A stretch of DNA of 64,000 nt. Origin: Marsupella aquatica. Its lineage: Eukaryota; Marchantiophyta. The stretch lies in NCBI GenBank assembly GCA_973895155.1, contig OZ316891.1:10106001-10170000 (forward strand), given 5' to 3'. The notes beneath the pieces were generated by a model. It was not told where the DNA came from. It searched no databases and was given only the letters and a program-made list of their open reading frames with translations. Shown one piece after another: positions 34,901-46,776 of the stretch (position 1 is its first letter; each line of letters begins with the position of its first letter). A program made the translations under genes and the position numbers.

Positions 34901-37900
34901 TGTGTGGTGCCTGAAGATAATATTGAGGAGCAACGTGAGAGCATGCTCCATGAAGAGTGCACTCTGGACTCTCTAAACGGCAATAGCTGCTTTGAGACCA
35001 GTTCTGAAACCGAAGCTGAAGATAGTCCGAGGGACAAGAAAATCAGAAAGTTGAGTTGCGACGGAGAAATGCCTGAGCTTCTGGGGTTGCACTGCCCTGC
35101 ATCAGTGGTACAACGCAATGGTAATATCCACGATGAATCTGACGCTAGAGAGTTAGAAATGCCTTCTTCACTCAGCGAGTCCCCTGACTGTGAAGAAAGG
35201 ACTTCGATGATGGACCTTTCAAGTAAAGCTGGAAGTATTAAAACATCAGACGTATGTTGTATCGATGACCACTTGGGAAAGGCAGTACTGCTTGAAAATC
35301 CAGTGATTCAGAATGTTCTTGCCAAAGTTGGCCATGGGTTTCGAGGCACGAAGAGATCATGGACAGGGGTGGAGATTTGCAGTGAAGGAAGACAGAGTCC
35401 GCTTGACCGTTTAAGACACTTGATCCCGCAATTAGAGGACAAATATATGTTGCAACCACTTAAGAAGCGCTGCAGTGATCATGGAGCTTCTGTGGGCACA
35501 TCTGCGCTTTGCAATGATGTGCAACCCTTATTCAAAGTAGGGCCTGCAAAAACTACCAATTTCATGAGTAAAACATTAAAATTGACTATAGAGGTTCCCT
35601 TGCCAGAGTCGATGCAAGCCTATTATCTTACCAAGATACAAATGGCCAGGACACCTCAACTCACAGTTTGGTCAATAGACCTAGTTAGATGCATGGCGAA
35701 TCGATCTCGTTCAGTTTTTACGGTTCATTCTCATGCCTTGTTTCCAAAGGAACATTCTTCTTTGTGCGCAACGCCTCGGGTGTGCCCTGCTCCTTTATAT
35801 AAGCTAAGTAGAGCAGTGATAGAATATCAGTGTCCGGAGATTACTGGCTTTGTGCCGAAGGTGCCCAGAGAGACGAGGATTTACTGCCCAAGCAATATTG
35901 AAGAGGAGAAAAGATTGAATTCGTCAGAATTACGACTAGGTATACTGCAGGATGCTACCACTGGTCAGTCCTCCAAGGAATCCTTGAGACCAATTGTTTA
36001 ATTTTGAGTCATTGATGGATATGTATAAACTTAAATCTAGCAGAAACCTTCTGCTACGACAGTTAGATTCAACTCTTAACAATCGTTGGAATGGCTTGAC
36101 ACCGCGAAATTTTGTTGCACGGGAATCTTTCCCTTTATCTGATGTGGTGATGGGGGCTTTCCGCAGTCCAGCTGTAGATGCTGGTGTTGTAATTGGATGT
36201 GTATCGTGTTTTGCAGAATCTTCGGGTGAAACCATCATTTTTGGGACAAGACCCAGGCTAGATGAAGAACTTCTCAGCAGGTCAGTTTCCTATGGCGCAT
36301 ATTTTTATGAGCTTTCCCTAAAACAGTTCCTGTGTTACCATTATTGTGCACGGTAAGTTTTTCTTTCGTTGAGTGTCATGCTCGATTTCTGGACCGCAAT
36401 GTCTCAAAAAATCTGAAAGATCAGAGGAGTTCTGAAGAGAAGGACTCTGGATGATTCCCAAGAAGACAGCTTAAGTACTGGATTATTGATTGTGTACTTT
36501 CGTGATCCTTGTTCTCGTTTTTGACGTTCTGCGAACTTTAAGGTTCTGGTCTGGGTCTAAAATTTGAATTGACTCCTTCTACTTTTTTCTCGACACAAGA
36601 AAGCATCTCAAAGTTGTACCTCAAGACCATTTCTCAGCGAATTTCGAACAAATTTTGCAACTACTATAGGTGAACAAATGATACTGTTCTGTTGTTGTCG
36701 ATAAGAGTTTGGTGACCCAAGAATATTCTGTGTTGTGTGGTGCTCTTGCGGCAGGGTTTGGCATGTACTTTGCACAAACAAGGGTTTCCTGCTCCCTCAC
36801 GACAAATTCACTTTTTATACGGAGGATCTGCTCAGACACAAACTATTTGATGGTGTAATTGAGGGCGCTTCCAGCAGTTTACGTACATCTAGAAAGTACT
36901 GCGTTTATTCCCTCTTATGTGACATTGGTTTAAATGTAGATGTGGGTGGCACCAAATCTAAACAAGAGAAAATGACTGCTTTTGAACAGCGTCAGCAGTC
37001 TCTTGTGCAGGAAACGAAGTTGATTCCACTAAGGAACATATTGTTTCCATATTGGATAGACAAACCTTTGAATGGCTACATTTGTTTAATCTTCCCCGGC
37101 ATTCTATTGAAAAGGAGCCCACCCAGGTTACTTTCAAGTAGTGCAGCAGACATGTGCATCAACTCCAGGGAACAAGACCGAGCAGCCAAGACTCACTTTA
37201 CAAAGCCAACTCAGTACTCTACTGGGGAAAATTTGGAGGATGATCTCAATACGAAAGGACGGCACAGAGAGCAGGTTCACGGTAATGGTGTTGTGCCACA
37301 AGGGTGTATTTCGCCTGCAGTGAATGATGTAAAAACTAGTGTTCACAACCTTAGGGGACATGACGAGACTCTAGCATCTTCTGAATGTCTTGATAAATAC
37401 AGCACATCAACGAGGCCAAGATCGCTGCAGATGCCCTCAGCTAATTCATTTCAAGGCCTCCTGATATCAGTCGATAACAATGCCTCCTCTCCCTTGTCTA
37501 ACAATTCTAAATCTAGAACAGATCCCAGAGGCAGACCTCACCAGATTTGCTCGAGTGAATATTCAAGAGGCATTCCCGAGATGGATGTATTGGAACGTCA
37601 ATCAGAGCTCAGAAACGATGGTCCAACTTCAGCTCCTCTGGCATCTCCACCTGATTCTATATCAATGCCTATTCGAAGGCGCGGTTGCCCAAAGGGCGGA
37701 TGGCCTAAGAAGAAATTAGCGTCTTCAGCCAAGGACCCAGTGAACCGGGACAGGTACTCCTTAAGAAGCGTCCGCTGTAGCGTTGGGGCCGACCCCGTAT
37801 CCTTCACGAATGGGGCTAAGGCAAGGAGTGGGATTACAAAAATGAACGGGGCAGAGAATCTGAGCCCGGCACCTCCAGTGGATCGTGATAATACAACCTC

Positions 37901-39554
37901 TCAACACAGAGCATATGTTGAGGCAGATTTTGAGGTGAGCTCTTGTTGTTCTTCAATTTCTTCTTGTAACTTTCGGCACGAAGGATAGGTACCATAAAAT
38001 CTCCTGGTTGTGATGGATTTCATGGACCTATGCTACAACGTGTTCTTTTGTCAACACGTTCTTTTGTCAGAAGAATGCTCCCAGAACCATGTATACCTAC
38101 ACAAATATAACAGCCTAACCATTTTTGGTCGGAATTTATGGAGAGAGATCTGGTAAATAATTATAAATTCCCCCAGTATTACAGATCTATCTCCTTTGTC
38201 GTGAGTCAAGTAATTATCAATGACCGTGTGATTTTAGTACTGACAAGTTATCCGGAAAATCAATTCAGGTTATTCACCCAACAAATATCAGCTCTTCAAA
38301 AAGGCGGGATAGTGAATTCAAAATAAAGTTGAATGCCTTTCTAGACGGGCCTTTTCAGCTGGAGGAACTCAAGGACCTGGAGGAGCACGCTTTTGTCCGA
38401 AAACCACTCCTGCGGTTGAGGGAAACACGTCATCGGGTTCTCCATGTTGCCACAAAAAAAGAAGGCATGTCATACTTGGACCATCATCCTGGTATGGTTC
38501 CTAACCCGCGTCAATTTCCATACGCCATGTAACCTTTCAAATGAGCAACGTTTTCACGTTCGTCGTCATAAATGCGAATCAATATGTTCTTGGTGAGACA
38601 GATCTCGCTAGAAAGGTGGCAGATGCCGCAGCCCCGGAGGAAAGGTTGAGACTTCTACGAGGTTTCTTCTTCTGGCTTCAGGTAAATGCAGACACAAACA
38701 GGGTCACAGTCTTAGTACCATATTCTCACATTCTATGCTTTAAAACGAGAGATGTGCTTTCTATTTTCTCCCAGATGAATTGTGTTTCTCTCAAAAGAGA
38801 ATCATTTAGAGTGAAGAGATGCAGCTCGCCAATAAAAACCCTTCTCAAGTTCTTCCAAAGAGAAATTCCGATTTCATTTCTTGGCGTACACTTTGAGTAA
38901 ATTGTCAAGCATAAAGTCTCGGGGACACCTGATAAGTCTTTTTGGATACTCTCTGGGATTCGTCCTGCCATGTAGCTTGTGCTGTCGAAACCTCTTCGTC
39001 GGTCGGAAGAAGTGAGTGAAAGGCCAAGAAATCTGAGCACTCAAAGTGTGGCCCAGTGAGACGGACTGAAGTATGTTCGTATGATGTTGTTTGCAGCATT
39101 CTTGTATATCTGGATCTTTTAAGCCCTGGGCGCCAGATGTTGACGAAGTGGAAGAAAGTGATGATGATTGTGTCGAGATCCCGAAGGTGTTTGTTTAAAT
39201 TCTATTGATAGCACTCACAACTTCACGTTTTGTTTTGCAAGTCATAGCAACAGTGTTCGATTGGCACAATCAACATTGCAGTTGACAGTGAACGTCATTA
39301 ACTCAGTGGCTTGCATTTTGTAGGAAAGATTTACAAATGATGTACAGGACATGGTCCCCGAAGCAAAGTCACACGCAGAACTAAAAGCCCATCTACCTGA
39401 CCAGACCAATGTGGGAAAGATAAACACAACATACCGGACGCCTAAGACACGGGGATGGAAGAGGAAGTCTGTTTCACAGCCAACTGAGTCAACGCATGTT
39501 TCAAAACAAATCAAATTCAAAATGGAGGCCACAGTCAAGAGAGAGAGGAGATAG
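31937..39554 (+). CDS. Large plant protein of unknown function, 9 exons, 1,818 residues
   Basis: Exons are 31937-32906, 33312-33384, 33544-35939, 36067-36280, 36755-37934, 38269-38491, 38602-38681, 39097-39186 and 39324-39554 (TAG). All introns are GT-AG, every junction keeps phase and the sum is exactly divisible by three. A poly-Gly stretch follows the ATG. At about residues 131-166 there are two copies of a C-x-C-x-x-C-x-QSRG motif, probably metal binding. Basic clusters (RQKRAKREG, RRRGCPKGGWPKKK) suggest a nuclear protein, and the second resembles an AT-hook. The C-terminal exons carry the most conserved-looking block: MSYLDHHPG, then LRLLRGFFFWLQ, GSFKPWAP and an acidic VEESDDD. I recall similar SYLD/FFFWLQ blocks in uncharacterised plant proteins but cannot name the family. 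There is no signal peptide or membrane helix. The intron 35940-36066 and the start codon are the least certain points. Confidence 0.85.
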
Positions 39555-39623
39555 GCTACAAACTTTTGTGTTGATTGCCCTTGGCGGGATCGAAGACTCA
39601 AAGGAGATCAACAGAGATTTACT

Positions 39624-39960
39624 ATGATGAAGCCCACTGAGCTGCAGAAGAAAAATGAGCTGAAGGTGGGAATCATATGGTTCTGGAATGTTGGCCACTT
39701 TCTGGCGCAATACGTCGTCAAGCAGGGGCACCATGTCCTGTCCTATTGTCACTCCGATTATGGCGACCTTGTAAGGGAAACAAGGGGTCAGTTACCACAG
39801 GTATATGTTTATCTCTAGAGGAGGAGCTTTGCTTTGAGAATTTTTCTTTCTATTTGAGACCTCTTTCTCTATCTCAAGGCATGTTGATGGTGCTCGAAGG
39901 GTTTCTGATGGTATTCTTTGTTCAGAGATGCAGAGGATTTTTGTGAGGATATCTGAGGCT
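39624..39960 (+). pseudogene. Arogenate (prephenate) dehydrogenase fragment
   Basis: The intact plastid enzyme makes tyrosine from arogenate with NADP. Residues encoded at 39660-39780 (LKVGIIWFWNVGHFLAQYVV, then KQGHHVLSYCHSDYGD) match the N-terminal Rossmann fold of plant TyrA proteins. After a donor-like GTATAT at 39801, the next exon piece at 39924-39956 (RDAEDFCEDI then TGA) matches the following segment. The dinucleotide-binding GxGxxG has two glycines replaced by tryptophan (GIIWFWNVG). The rest of the enzyme, including the catalytic histidine region, is missing. It begins only 70 bases after the 1,818-residue gene and is best read as an inserted fragment. Confidence 0.8.
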
Positions 39961-40228
39961 GAAGTTGGGGGCCTGTCGGAAATCCCTAATTGGAAAGGTC
40001 AGCAGACACAGAAGGTTGCACATACATAGAAGCCTGGGGATCTACAGTAAAAACTGAAGCCTGCATGAAGGGGTACAAGGCACATTTCTCACATTTTATC
40101 TCCAGCCTCAGCTGCACGCTTTCCCAACATCGAAAAGCTGCAAAACCCCATTGGACAGCAATTAGTCAAACTTATTATGTGACTCTGAGAGACGTAAATT
40201 TATGAACACGTGAATAGCTGCAGGCTGC

Positions 40229-40540
40229 AGAAGGGAATTTGATGGGAGCAAGAGTCAGAAATGAATTTTGGATGCGAAGTATGAATCCTTTATAGAAGTG
40301 ATTGCAGGAGCTCGACTTGGCAGTCCAGAATGCATCGTCTGTTGTCTTGCCTTTGTGTACCCATGTTAACAATTTGAATTGGAGAAGGGAATTTGATGGG
40401 AGCAAGAGTCAGATATGAATTTTGGATGCGAAGTATGAATCCTTTATACATGTCGATTGCAGAGCTAGACTTAAGCAGTCCAGAGTGCATCGTCTGTTGT
40501 CTTGCCTTTGTGTACCGATGTTGACAATTTGAATTGAACT
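40229..40540. repeat. Tandem duplication of a 154-bp unit
   Basis: AGAAGGGAATTTGATGGGAG begins at 40229 and again at 40383, and the two copies match closely through GTTGACAATTTGAATTG. Neither copy is coding. Confidence 0.9.
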
Positions 40541-42500
40541 TGTTAACAAATTTGAGGAGATCAAATGCTACAGTTGTGAAGAACTCACAAATTTGTCTTC
40601 AGGTTGTAGTGCTTGTGTTGGTCTGTCCAAAGTGGTAGCCTCTGTTTCCGGAGTCTCAAGCCTACTGTTTCCCATATGTTTTGGTCAGCCTGCTGTTTCC
40701 CATAGTTTTCTGGTCAGACGTCACAGCGGGAAATTTCTGTCCACAACCACAGGTACGCAATAGATGACGTGCTAGAGGAAACTCTGAACTCCTTAGTCAT
40801 TTAGAAAAGCAAGGTACCTGTCATCCCCTTTAACCTTTTAAACTTCGTCACGGCACAGCACTGTATAGATCAATCGTCAGGCTTTCAGCTCGAAGGCCCT
40901 ATCACATATTTTAAAGCTATCCACCAAATTTTGTGCCTGCCCATCGTCGTTTCAATCCATGTTATACCACGTCGAAGGCACTTTGTAGCTTGTAGGAACT
41001 ATTTGGAAAACCCAAAAATATAAATTGAAAGTTTTTCTCTCGACCAGTCCACTCCTTGAAGCTTCCCTTTTGTAAAGAGCTTGATGCCTTCCCCCAGTTT
41101 TTATTTGTGGCTTAGATGATCTTCATCCAACGCAATGTTTTGGAAGGGTGTGTGAACGCCCTGTCCAATGCATTCACAAGACAAAAAAATATACTCTTAG
41201 CTAGTCTATAGAAAAACAAACCTAAGAAAAACCATGTGTTTGGCTTGAAGCAATTTAAAGTCCTCGTGCAAGAGCATTGTCCCAAGAAAAACTACGAGTA
41301 AAATTCCTCCCACTAGGTATTATTATGAATAAAGCCAGAGGTGGGATTTGCACAAGGTGCATAAACCTTCCTCTTATTTTGTATTTTCATTGAATGTTAT
41401 GGGCCATAACACTAAACTGGTGATTTTACAAGCTAGTAATCCACTGAGTAAAATCACTAGTTTATAAAATCACTACTTTGCAAAATAGTGATGTCCGAGG
41501 ATATAAGATTGAATGTTGAGATGTCCAGTAGCCGTAACTTGAATGCTGGAGATCACATCAAACAATTCTTAATCCAACAGAATTCAATTAGTCATCCAAT
41601 AAATTATTGAGGTTTATGAAAATTAATAATTTGGCACATCGAGTTAAGTATGGCTCCCTGTGTAGTGGAGGCGGACCGAAACTGCGGTGAACATCATGTA
41701 TTTCTGACAACCAGCCATTCTAAGTGTCTGGTCAAGTCCTGAACCCATCCTTGTGATAGATCAAGTAAGATGTTAGAGGGGCCTTGGTTTAGTCCTTCCC
41801 TGCCGTCCAGCCAAGCTTAGATTTCTCATTTTTCTCTTCAATTTTGGCCCCAAACTGAAAACGGACCACTAAATCCCAAGCAGGGAATAATTATGCATGC
41901 CAGCGTCCAACGTGCTCTTCAGGATTCTCCAAAGGACAGGCACGAAAGCAGATAAGCCGACCGCGACCGTCTGTCCATCCCCTGATCCAGTTTAAAAAAC
42001 AACCATTAATCCAATCATAGTACAAAAGGACCGCGCGCTCCGTTTTGCCGGCCTTCTGCTAGACCAGCATGACGCCAAGGGCAGCGGACGGAATGACTTG
42101 CCGAGCTTCGAACTCGGAACCACCCAGCTCACGTGTAGCGATGGCCAATTGGGAAGCGTATCTCCGTGTCCTCCTGGAGCACCCTTTGCCACTGATCGAC
42201 GGTTGAGATCCATGCGAGCGAGGGGCTAGCACCGTCGATCTCCGCCTGCCTCTTCTGAGGCCCGATAGGACAGACGCCTGCAGTGGAAGTCAAGGAGAAA
42301 ACTAATTTAGTAAAAGACCCTCACGAAGGGGCAAAGGACGCCTGGAGAGGCACTGGATACTCTACTAGTAATCAAGTTCAAGCATATATAATAATTGATA
42401 GTAAAATATATGGGCTCATAGTGCAATAATGGACGCCTGGAGAGGCACTCTATACTTCTTTTTTTCAAGAGAGGCACTATATACTCTAGTAGTAATCAAG
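40541..42500. other. Intergenic, no recognisable gene
   Basis: Nothing beyond chance short frames. The minus strand at about 42090-42150 contains a B-box-like GAGTTCGAAGC, but no A box or tail was found, so I do not call a SINE. A short doubled phrase (CTGTTTCCCATA, TGGTCAG) lies at 40665-40720. Confidence 0.4.
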
Positions 42501-42504
42501 TTCC

Positions 42505-42526
42505 ATATATATATATATATATATAT
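42505..42526. repeat. (AT)n microsatellite
   Basis: Eleven AT dinucleotides in a row. Confidence 0.9.
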
Positions 42527-42721
42527 TGGTGCATAGTGCAATAAAGTGACAATCCAGAAATGCTGGGCCAGTAAAACATTTGGGTGGTTCAGGAAATGGA
42601 GAGGAAATTCACTTCCAGACCAGGCAACCCGAAAACAATCATTTAAGGCCAAATACTTTGCTGAAATACGTCATGCACACTACCGTAGGTGTCCAGAAAA
42701 TGCCAGGAAACTACACTCAAA

Positions 42722-42794
42722 ATACTTGTTGGAAAAATTGTAACGGCCACTTACAATTCCAGGCCATTACAATTTTTCCAGGCCAACAAGTATC
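42722..42794. repeat. Foldback (long imperfect hairpin)
   Basis: ATACTTGTTGG, AAAAATTGTAA and GGCC on the left are answered by GGCC, TTACAATTTTTCC and CCAACAAGTAT on the right, with a small extra bulge (AGG) and a 13-base loop. Arms are about 27 bp. It could be a small MITE remnant. Confidence 0.75.
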
Positions 42795-45443
42795 CTAGTA
42801 TGACCACATTGACTAAGAACAAAAACATATCAAACAGGTATGCAATATCCCAAAGGCAGGAGAGAAGGGGGAGAACACAAGGGAACAACCCAAGAGTCCA
42901 CACCAGGGCAATGCAACTGAAGCTCGTTATTTTATTTAACTTTTTTAGGCAAAGCTCTACTCAGCACTTACTAGCTGAAAAGCTTGGTATAGCTAAAACA
43001 TTGAAGGCCTATTTATACAATTTTTATAATCCTATGGTCGATCTGCATTGCTAGCATCAGATAGAATATCAATAGGGTCAATGTCAGCATGAAATATTAT
43101 CTTGGATCTCAGCATCTCATCAAAGGAATCCAGGGTACTTGCTGCCTTGCTAACTTTGGGTGTAAGCTCCACCTCTTTTGTACAAACTCCAATGGAAATT
43201 GGAATTGCCTCCTTAGGTAACTTTCTTCCCAAATCTGTTGTAGACATATCCATCAAAATTTCAACAGGAGTATCAGATTGCCCTGCTTTAGGTGTAGCAA
43301 TAGCGCGCTCATGGGGATTAGCCAATATACAGGTTTCATCAGACTAAATGAAGAAAAATCTACAATAGGGACAACAGCTACAGGAGTTGAAGATGAAAGA
43401 CCAATATCATCAACAACATTTTCAACAATGGAGAGGAAGGTGCAGTAAATGACAGAGTTCCCAACTCTGATCGGGTGATAGTTTCCTTCTTCAATCGTTT
43501 AGTCATTGGAAGGAGTTGATCTCGATCACAATGTAAGAGTTCAACTAACGCTTCAACAATGTCGTGGTCAAAGAGGTGGCACAGGCTGATGGTGAATGAC
43601 ATTCTTCCGGCATTGATTCTCTTCAATGCTCAAACAGCCAAAACAATGATAGATATGAAAGAGAAAATGAGTTACAGACGTAAAACTAGGAACCTGAGAT
43701 AGTTGCTAGACCTGAGTATAAGTTAGCTCTTGGAGAAAGTAAACCCAATCAACCTTTAACATTCTTTCAAATGAAGCCACAACTGTAAGTGCAATAGATA
43801 GAGTAATTTTTTCAGGACTTTCCAAATATAGAATTGGATTGAGAAACTCAAAAAGGTGCCTCACCTTGAATTAGTACAATGTGCAATCTTCCATCATTCT
43901 TTCAATCTCCTTGCTTTAGGTGCAAAGTACTTATTAGCTAGGATAGAGAAATTGTCATTTGGGTCACACATTCCTTCACCAGAAGCACGAATTGTATAAA
44001 CTCTCCCAATCAAAGATACATAGCATATGGAACAAGGTCCCCTGCATCTTGAGGTTTTTATTGTATATTCCCAAATCTTGAAGCTAGGACTTTTCTTCAG
44101 TCAAAATCCCAATTGAATGACAGAAGCTAGGACAAACTGCAATGTTTAACAAACAACTTGGTTTGACTAGTGTAAATGGCTGGGACCATTTTCAAACATC
44201 TCCCATGCTGATAGCTCTCCTTGCTAAAAAAAATAGTATAGTAAAGTTCTGCACAATAGTTTAGTTGCCAGCGCCTCCACTCCAGAAAGGTTCTACATAT
44301 GTACATTGTCTGCTTGCCCTTCATCAGTAATTGAATTCTGTCTCATCCATATGGAGGGCTCAATCAATGGGCGCTTGCAGCACAAATTGCTGGACCAAAA
44401 ACTGATAGACAAAGTGTCCAATTTATGTCCAAGCAATCTGAAAATACTTATGGAAGGAAGACATCTTACGTGTGTTGAATCTCCCATCAAAGGTTAAACT
44501 CTACAATGCCTTAATTATGAAATCCTGAAACAGATCGATACTCCCATTCCAATCATTCTCAATCTTGCACCATTGCTTGAAGACCTGTTGTACAACAATA
44601 TACAATTGTGATCCATAGACAAGATGGATTTTGCTGCATTCAACCAGTGGGTTGGAGATAGAGTAGATTCTGACCATGAGATAAACAAAGTGCTTGCTGA
44701 TCACATTCTTCAATTATTGGATGAACAAGAGGGCATGGAAGAAACACAGGAAGTTTCAAATCAAAAACATGGAGGCTCTAGGGAGGGCCGGTCTCCAAAT
44801 TTATTTTGTGACCATGCTGCAGGCCATGCAAGGAGTTGGGATGACTACTTCAATCTCTGCTTTAGCAACTTATCCATCTCATTTGTTTCAACGTAGATTT
44901 TGCATAAGGAAAGAAGTCTTCCTCAAAATTCATAAAACTAGAGATATTCTATAAAACTATTTTTAGTAAAGGTAGAGGAGAAGTTTCATGAAGCATGATC
45001 CAGATTTTTACTGGCCATTATTCTCCATAGATGCACTGAAAATGACAATGATAAAAATCATGAAGGGCATTAAGAAATACCACAGTGCCTGAAAGTTTCT
45101 TCCTGAGTTGTGCCAAATAGCCCTTTGGTCAGTGATAGCTCATTGCCTGACCTGACCAATTACTAACTCTCTGTAGCTCATGTGAGCCTGCTATTAGCTC
45201 TAGTGTAAACACTGCCTATAATCCAATGGAAAAAGGTAAAATGACTGAACTATTCGTATAAGTTATTCAAATGCCCAAAATGTTTATAAAGTTAGTAAAT
45301 CACCAAAAAAACCTCTCCATGTGGTTTGGCAGACCAGATTGTATCTCATATTTAAGGCAATGCTCTCAAGCTGGTGCCAGTCCCCTTGCCAGTACCGGCT
45401 GCATGACTCTCTTTCACTGGATCTTGTTACCTTGTAGTTTTGG

Positions 45444-45509
45444 CTGCAGGTCAGTTTAGTATCCTATCTTTTACTGACCTGCAGAGATAGGATAGTAAAA
45501 GATAGGATA
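45444..45509. repeat. Two interlocking inverted repeats
   Basis: CTGCAGGTCAG at 45444-45454 is reverse-complemented at 45474-45484. TATCCTATCTTTTACT at 45460-45475 is reverse-complemented exactly at 45494-45509. The two pairs overlap, so only one hairpin can form at a time, or they could form a pseudoknot-like fold in RNA. Confidence 0.85.
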
Positions 45510-45687
45510 GTAAAAACTGGTTAAGAAAAACCCTTAAAATTACGATGATTGATGGTACAACATCTCCAAGCTTCATAGTTGCAGATGATGGCTTTTGACC
45601 ATAAATAATTGGCCATAGCTTTTCCACAAGGCTATGCAAGTTTTCATTCTTTTCACTAGCCTCCAAAGTGAGTTATGGTCATTGCAT

Positions 45688-45770
45688 ATGACCAATCTTT
45701 CTGGCAAAAAGTTATATATAACTATAACTTTTTGCCATAAAGGTTTGATCATATATATATATATATATCA
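45688..45770. repeat. Foldback plus AT microsatellite
   Basis: TGGCAAAAAGTTA (45702-45714) and TAACTTTTTGCCA (45725-45737) form a perfect 13-bp stem. Outer bases (ATGACCAATCTTT with AAAGGTTTGATCAT) extend it imperfectly. A TA repeat follows directly. Confidence 0.8.
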
Positions 45771-46396
45771 ATTACTGCCAATGAACGAAAAGCGCCCATC
45801 TACAGTAGGGATCCGAAAGGCAAAAGACCCAATGAAGGAAAGGCAACAAAAAAAGCCAAAAAGGCCAGGTCGAGGGGACCAAGCAATGGCCAACCACAAA
45901 ATTAACGAAACTAATTTGGTATTCCATCACTTTTTCTGTCCTTAACCGAACTTACTTATTTAAAGGTCCATCAAAATTAGAGGTTTCAGACCAGCCTATT
46001 TTTTAAGTGCTAAGTTTTGCCAAATTCCACCTCCCCCAAAAATGTTCCCTACTTTTGGCTAATATTCCCTATATTGTTTTAACACCATTAGCCACTCTTC
46101 CACCAAATCATGGACCCCATTAGCCAGAATCTAACAGTCCTCCTTAAATCTAGAAATACACTACCGTCATAATTTAATTCAGTAAAATCTAATAACAAAT
46201 ATTCCTAGAGTCTCCTCCCTAAGAGTAATTGGCTAAAAATAAAAAACCTTAAAAAATAGCTATTTCAGACCTCCTAGAGGACCTACAGTAGACATCCTAG
46301 TAGAGAGACAAGACGGAAGTTCTTTGGGCGTGAAAGCTGGGGGTGGAATGGTGGGACCAGTCAGCGAGGGTCAGGCCAGTAGAGAGCCACAGAAGG

Positions 46397-46441
46397 AGGG
46401 GGCGGGGATGCGGGGACGGGGGCGGGGACGGGGGCGGGGGC
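46397..46441 (+). promoter_or_regulatory. G-quadruplex-type tract upstream of the GSIIB gene
   Basis: Seven G runs of four to five bases, separated by one to three bases, lie about 340 bases before the GSIIB start codon on the coding strand. The density of runs well exceeds the usual four-run requirement for a G-quadruplex. Whether it lies in the promoter or 5' untranslated region cannot be told. Any regulatory role is inferred. Confidence 0.55.
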
Positions 46442-46776
46442 GATGGCGATGAGCTGCAGCAGCTCGAGCTCGGCCGAAAGCAATTCACACACATGAATTA
46501 TCTCATCTGCGTCGCTCTGTTTGTTTGGCGAGGAGGAGGTGTTATCCAATGCCGATGACCCTTCTCTTTCTTCTCTTTTCTCTTCAGATCGTTTGGACGC
46601 GGAGATCGAGGACGTGAGGAGGGGGATATAAGTGAACTGAGATTCGGCGAAGAGAGGAGGAGAAACGAGATAACAAGTCACGGCATTTTTGCGGTTGAGG
46701 AAAGAAGACGGGAGAGAGGAGTAGTGGAACTGAGATTTCGTCGAGAGAGAGTGGAGTGGAGTGGAGTGGAGTGGCA

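Larger units (their letters stand above)
42800..46390. other. AT-rich region without recognisable genes
   Basis: Short frames occur on both strands (for example minus 43325-43032, 97 residues; minus 43626-43378, 82 residues; plus 44624-44896, 90 residues) but none has a known domain or clear splice signals. The minus-strand frames around 43-43.6 kb could be decayed transposon coding sequence; this is speculation. Confidence 0.35.

Noticed and set aside
42060-42220. A tRNA-like or SINE promoter on the minus strand (GAGTTCGAAGC)
   Set aside because: There is only a B-box-like phrase; no A box at the right distance, no cloverleaf and no A-rich tail.
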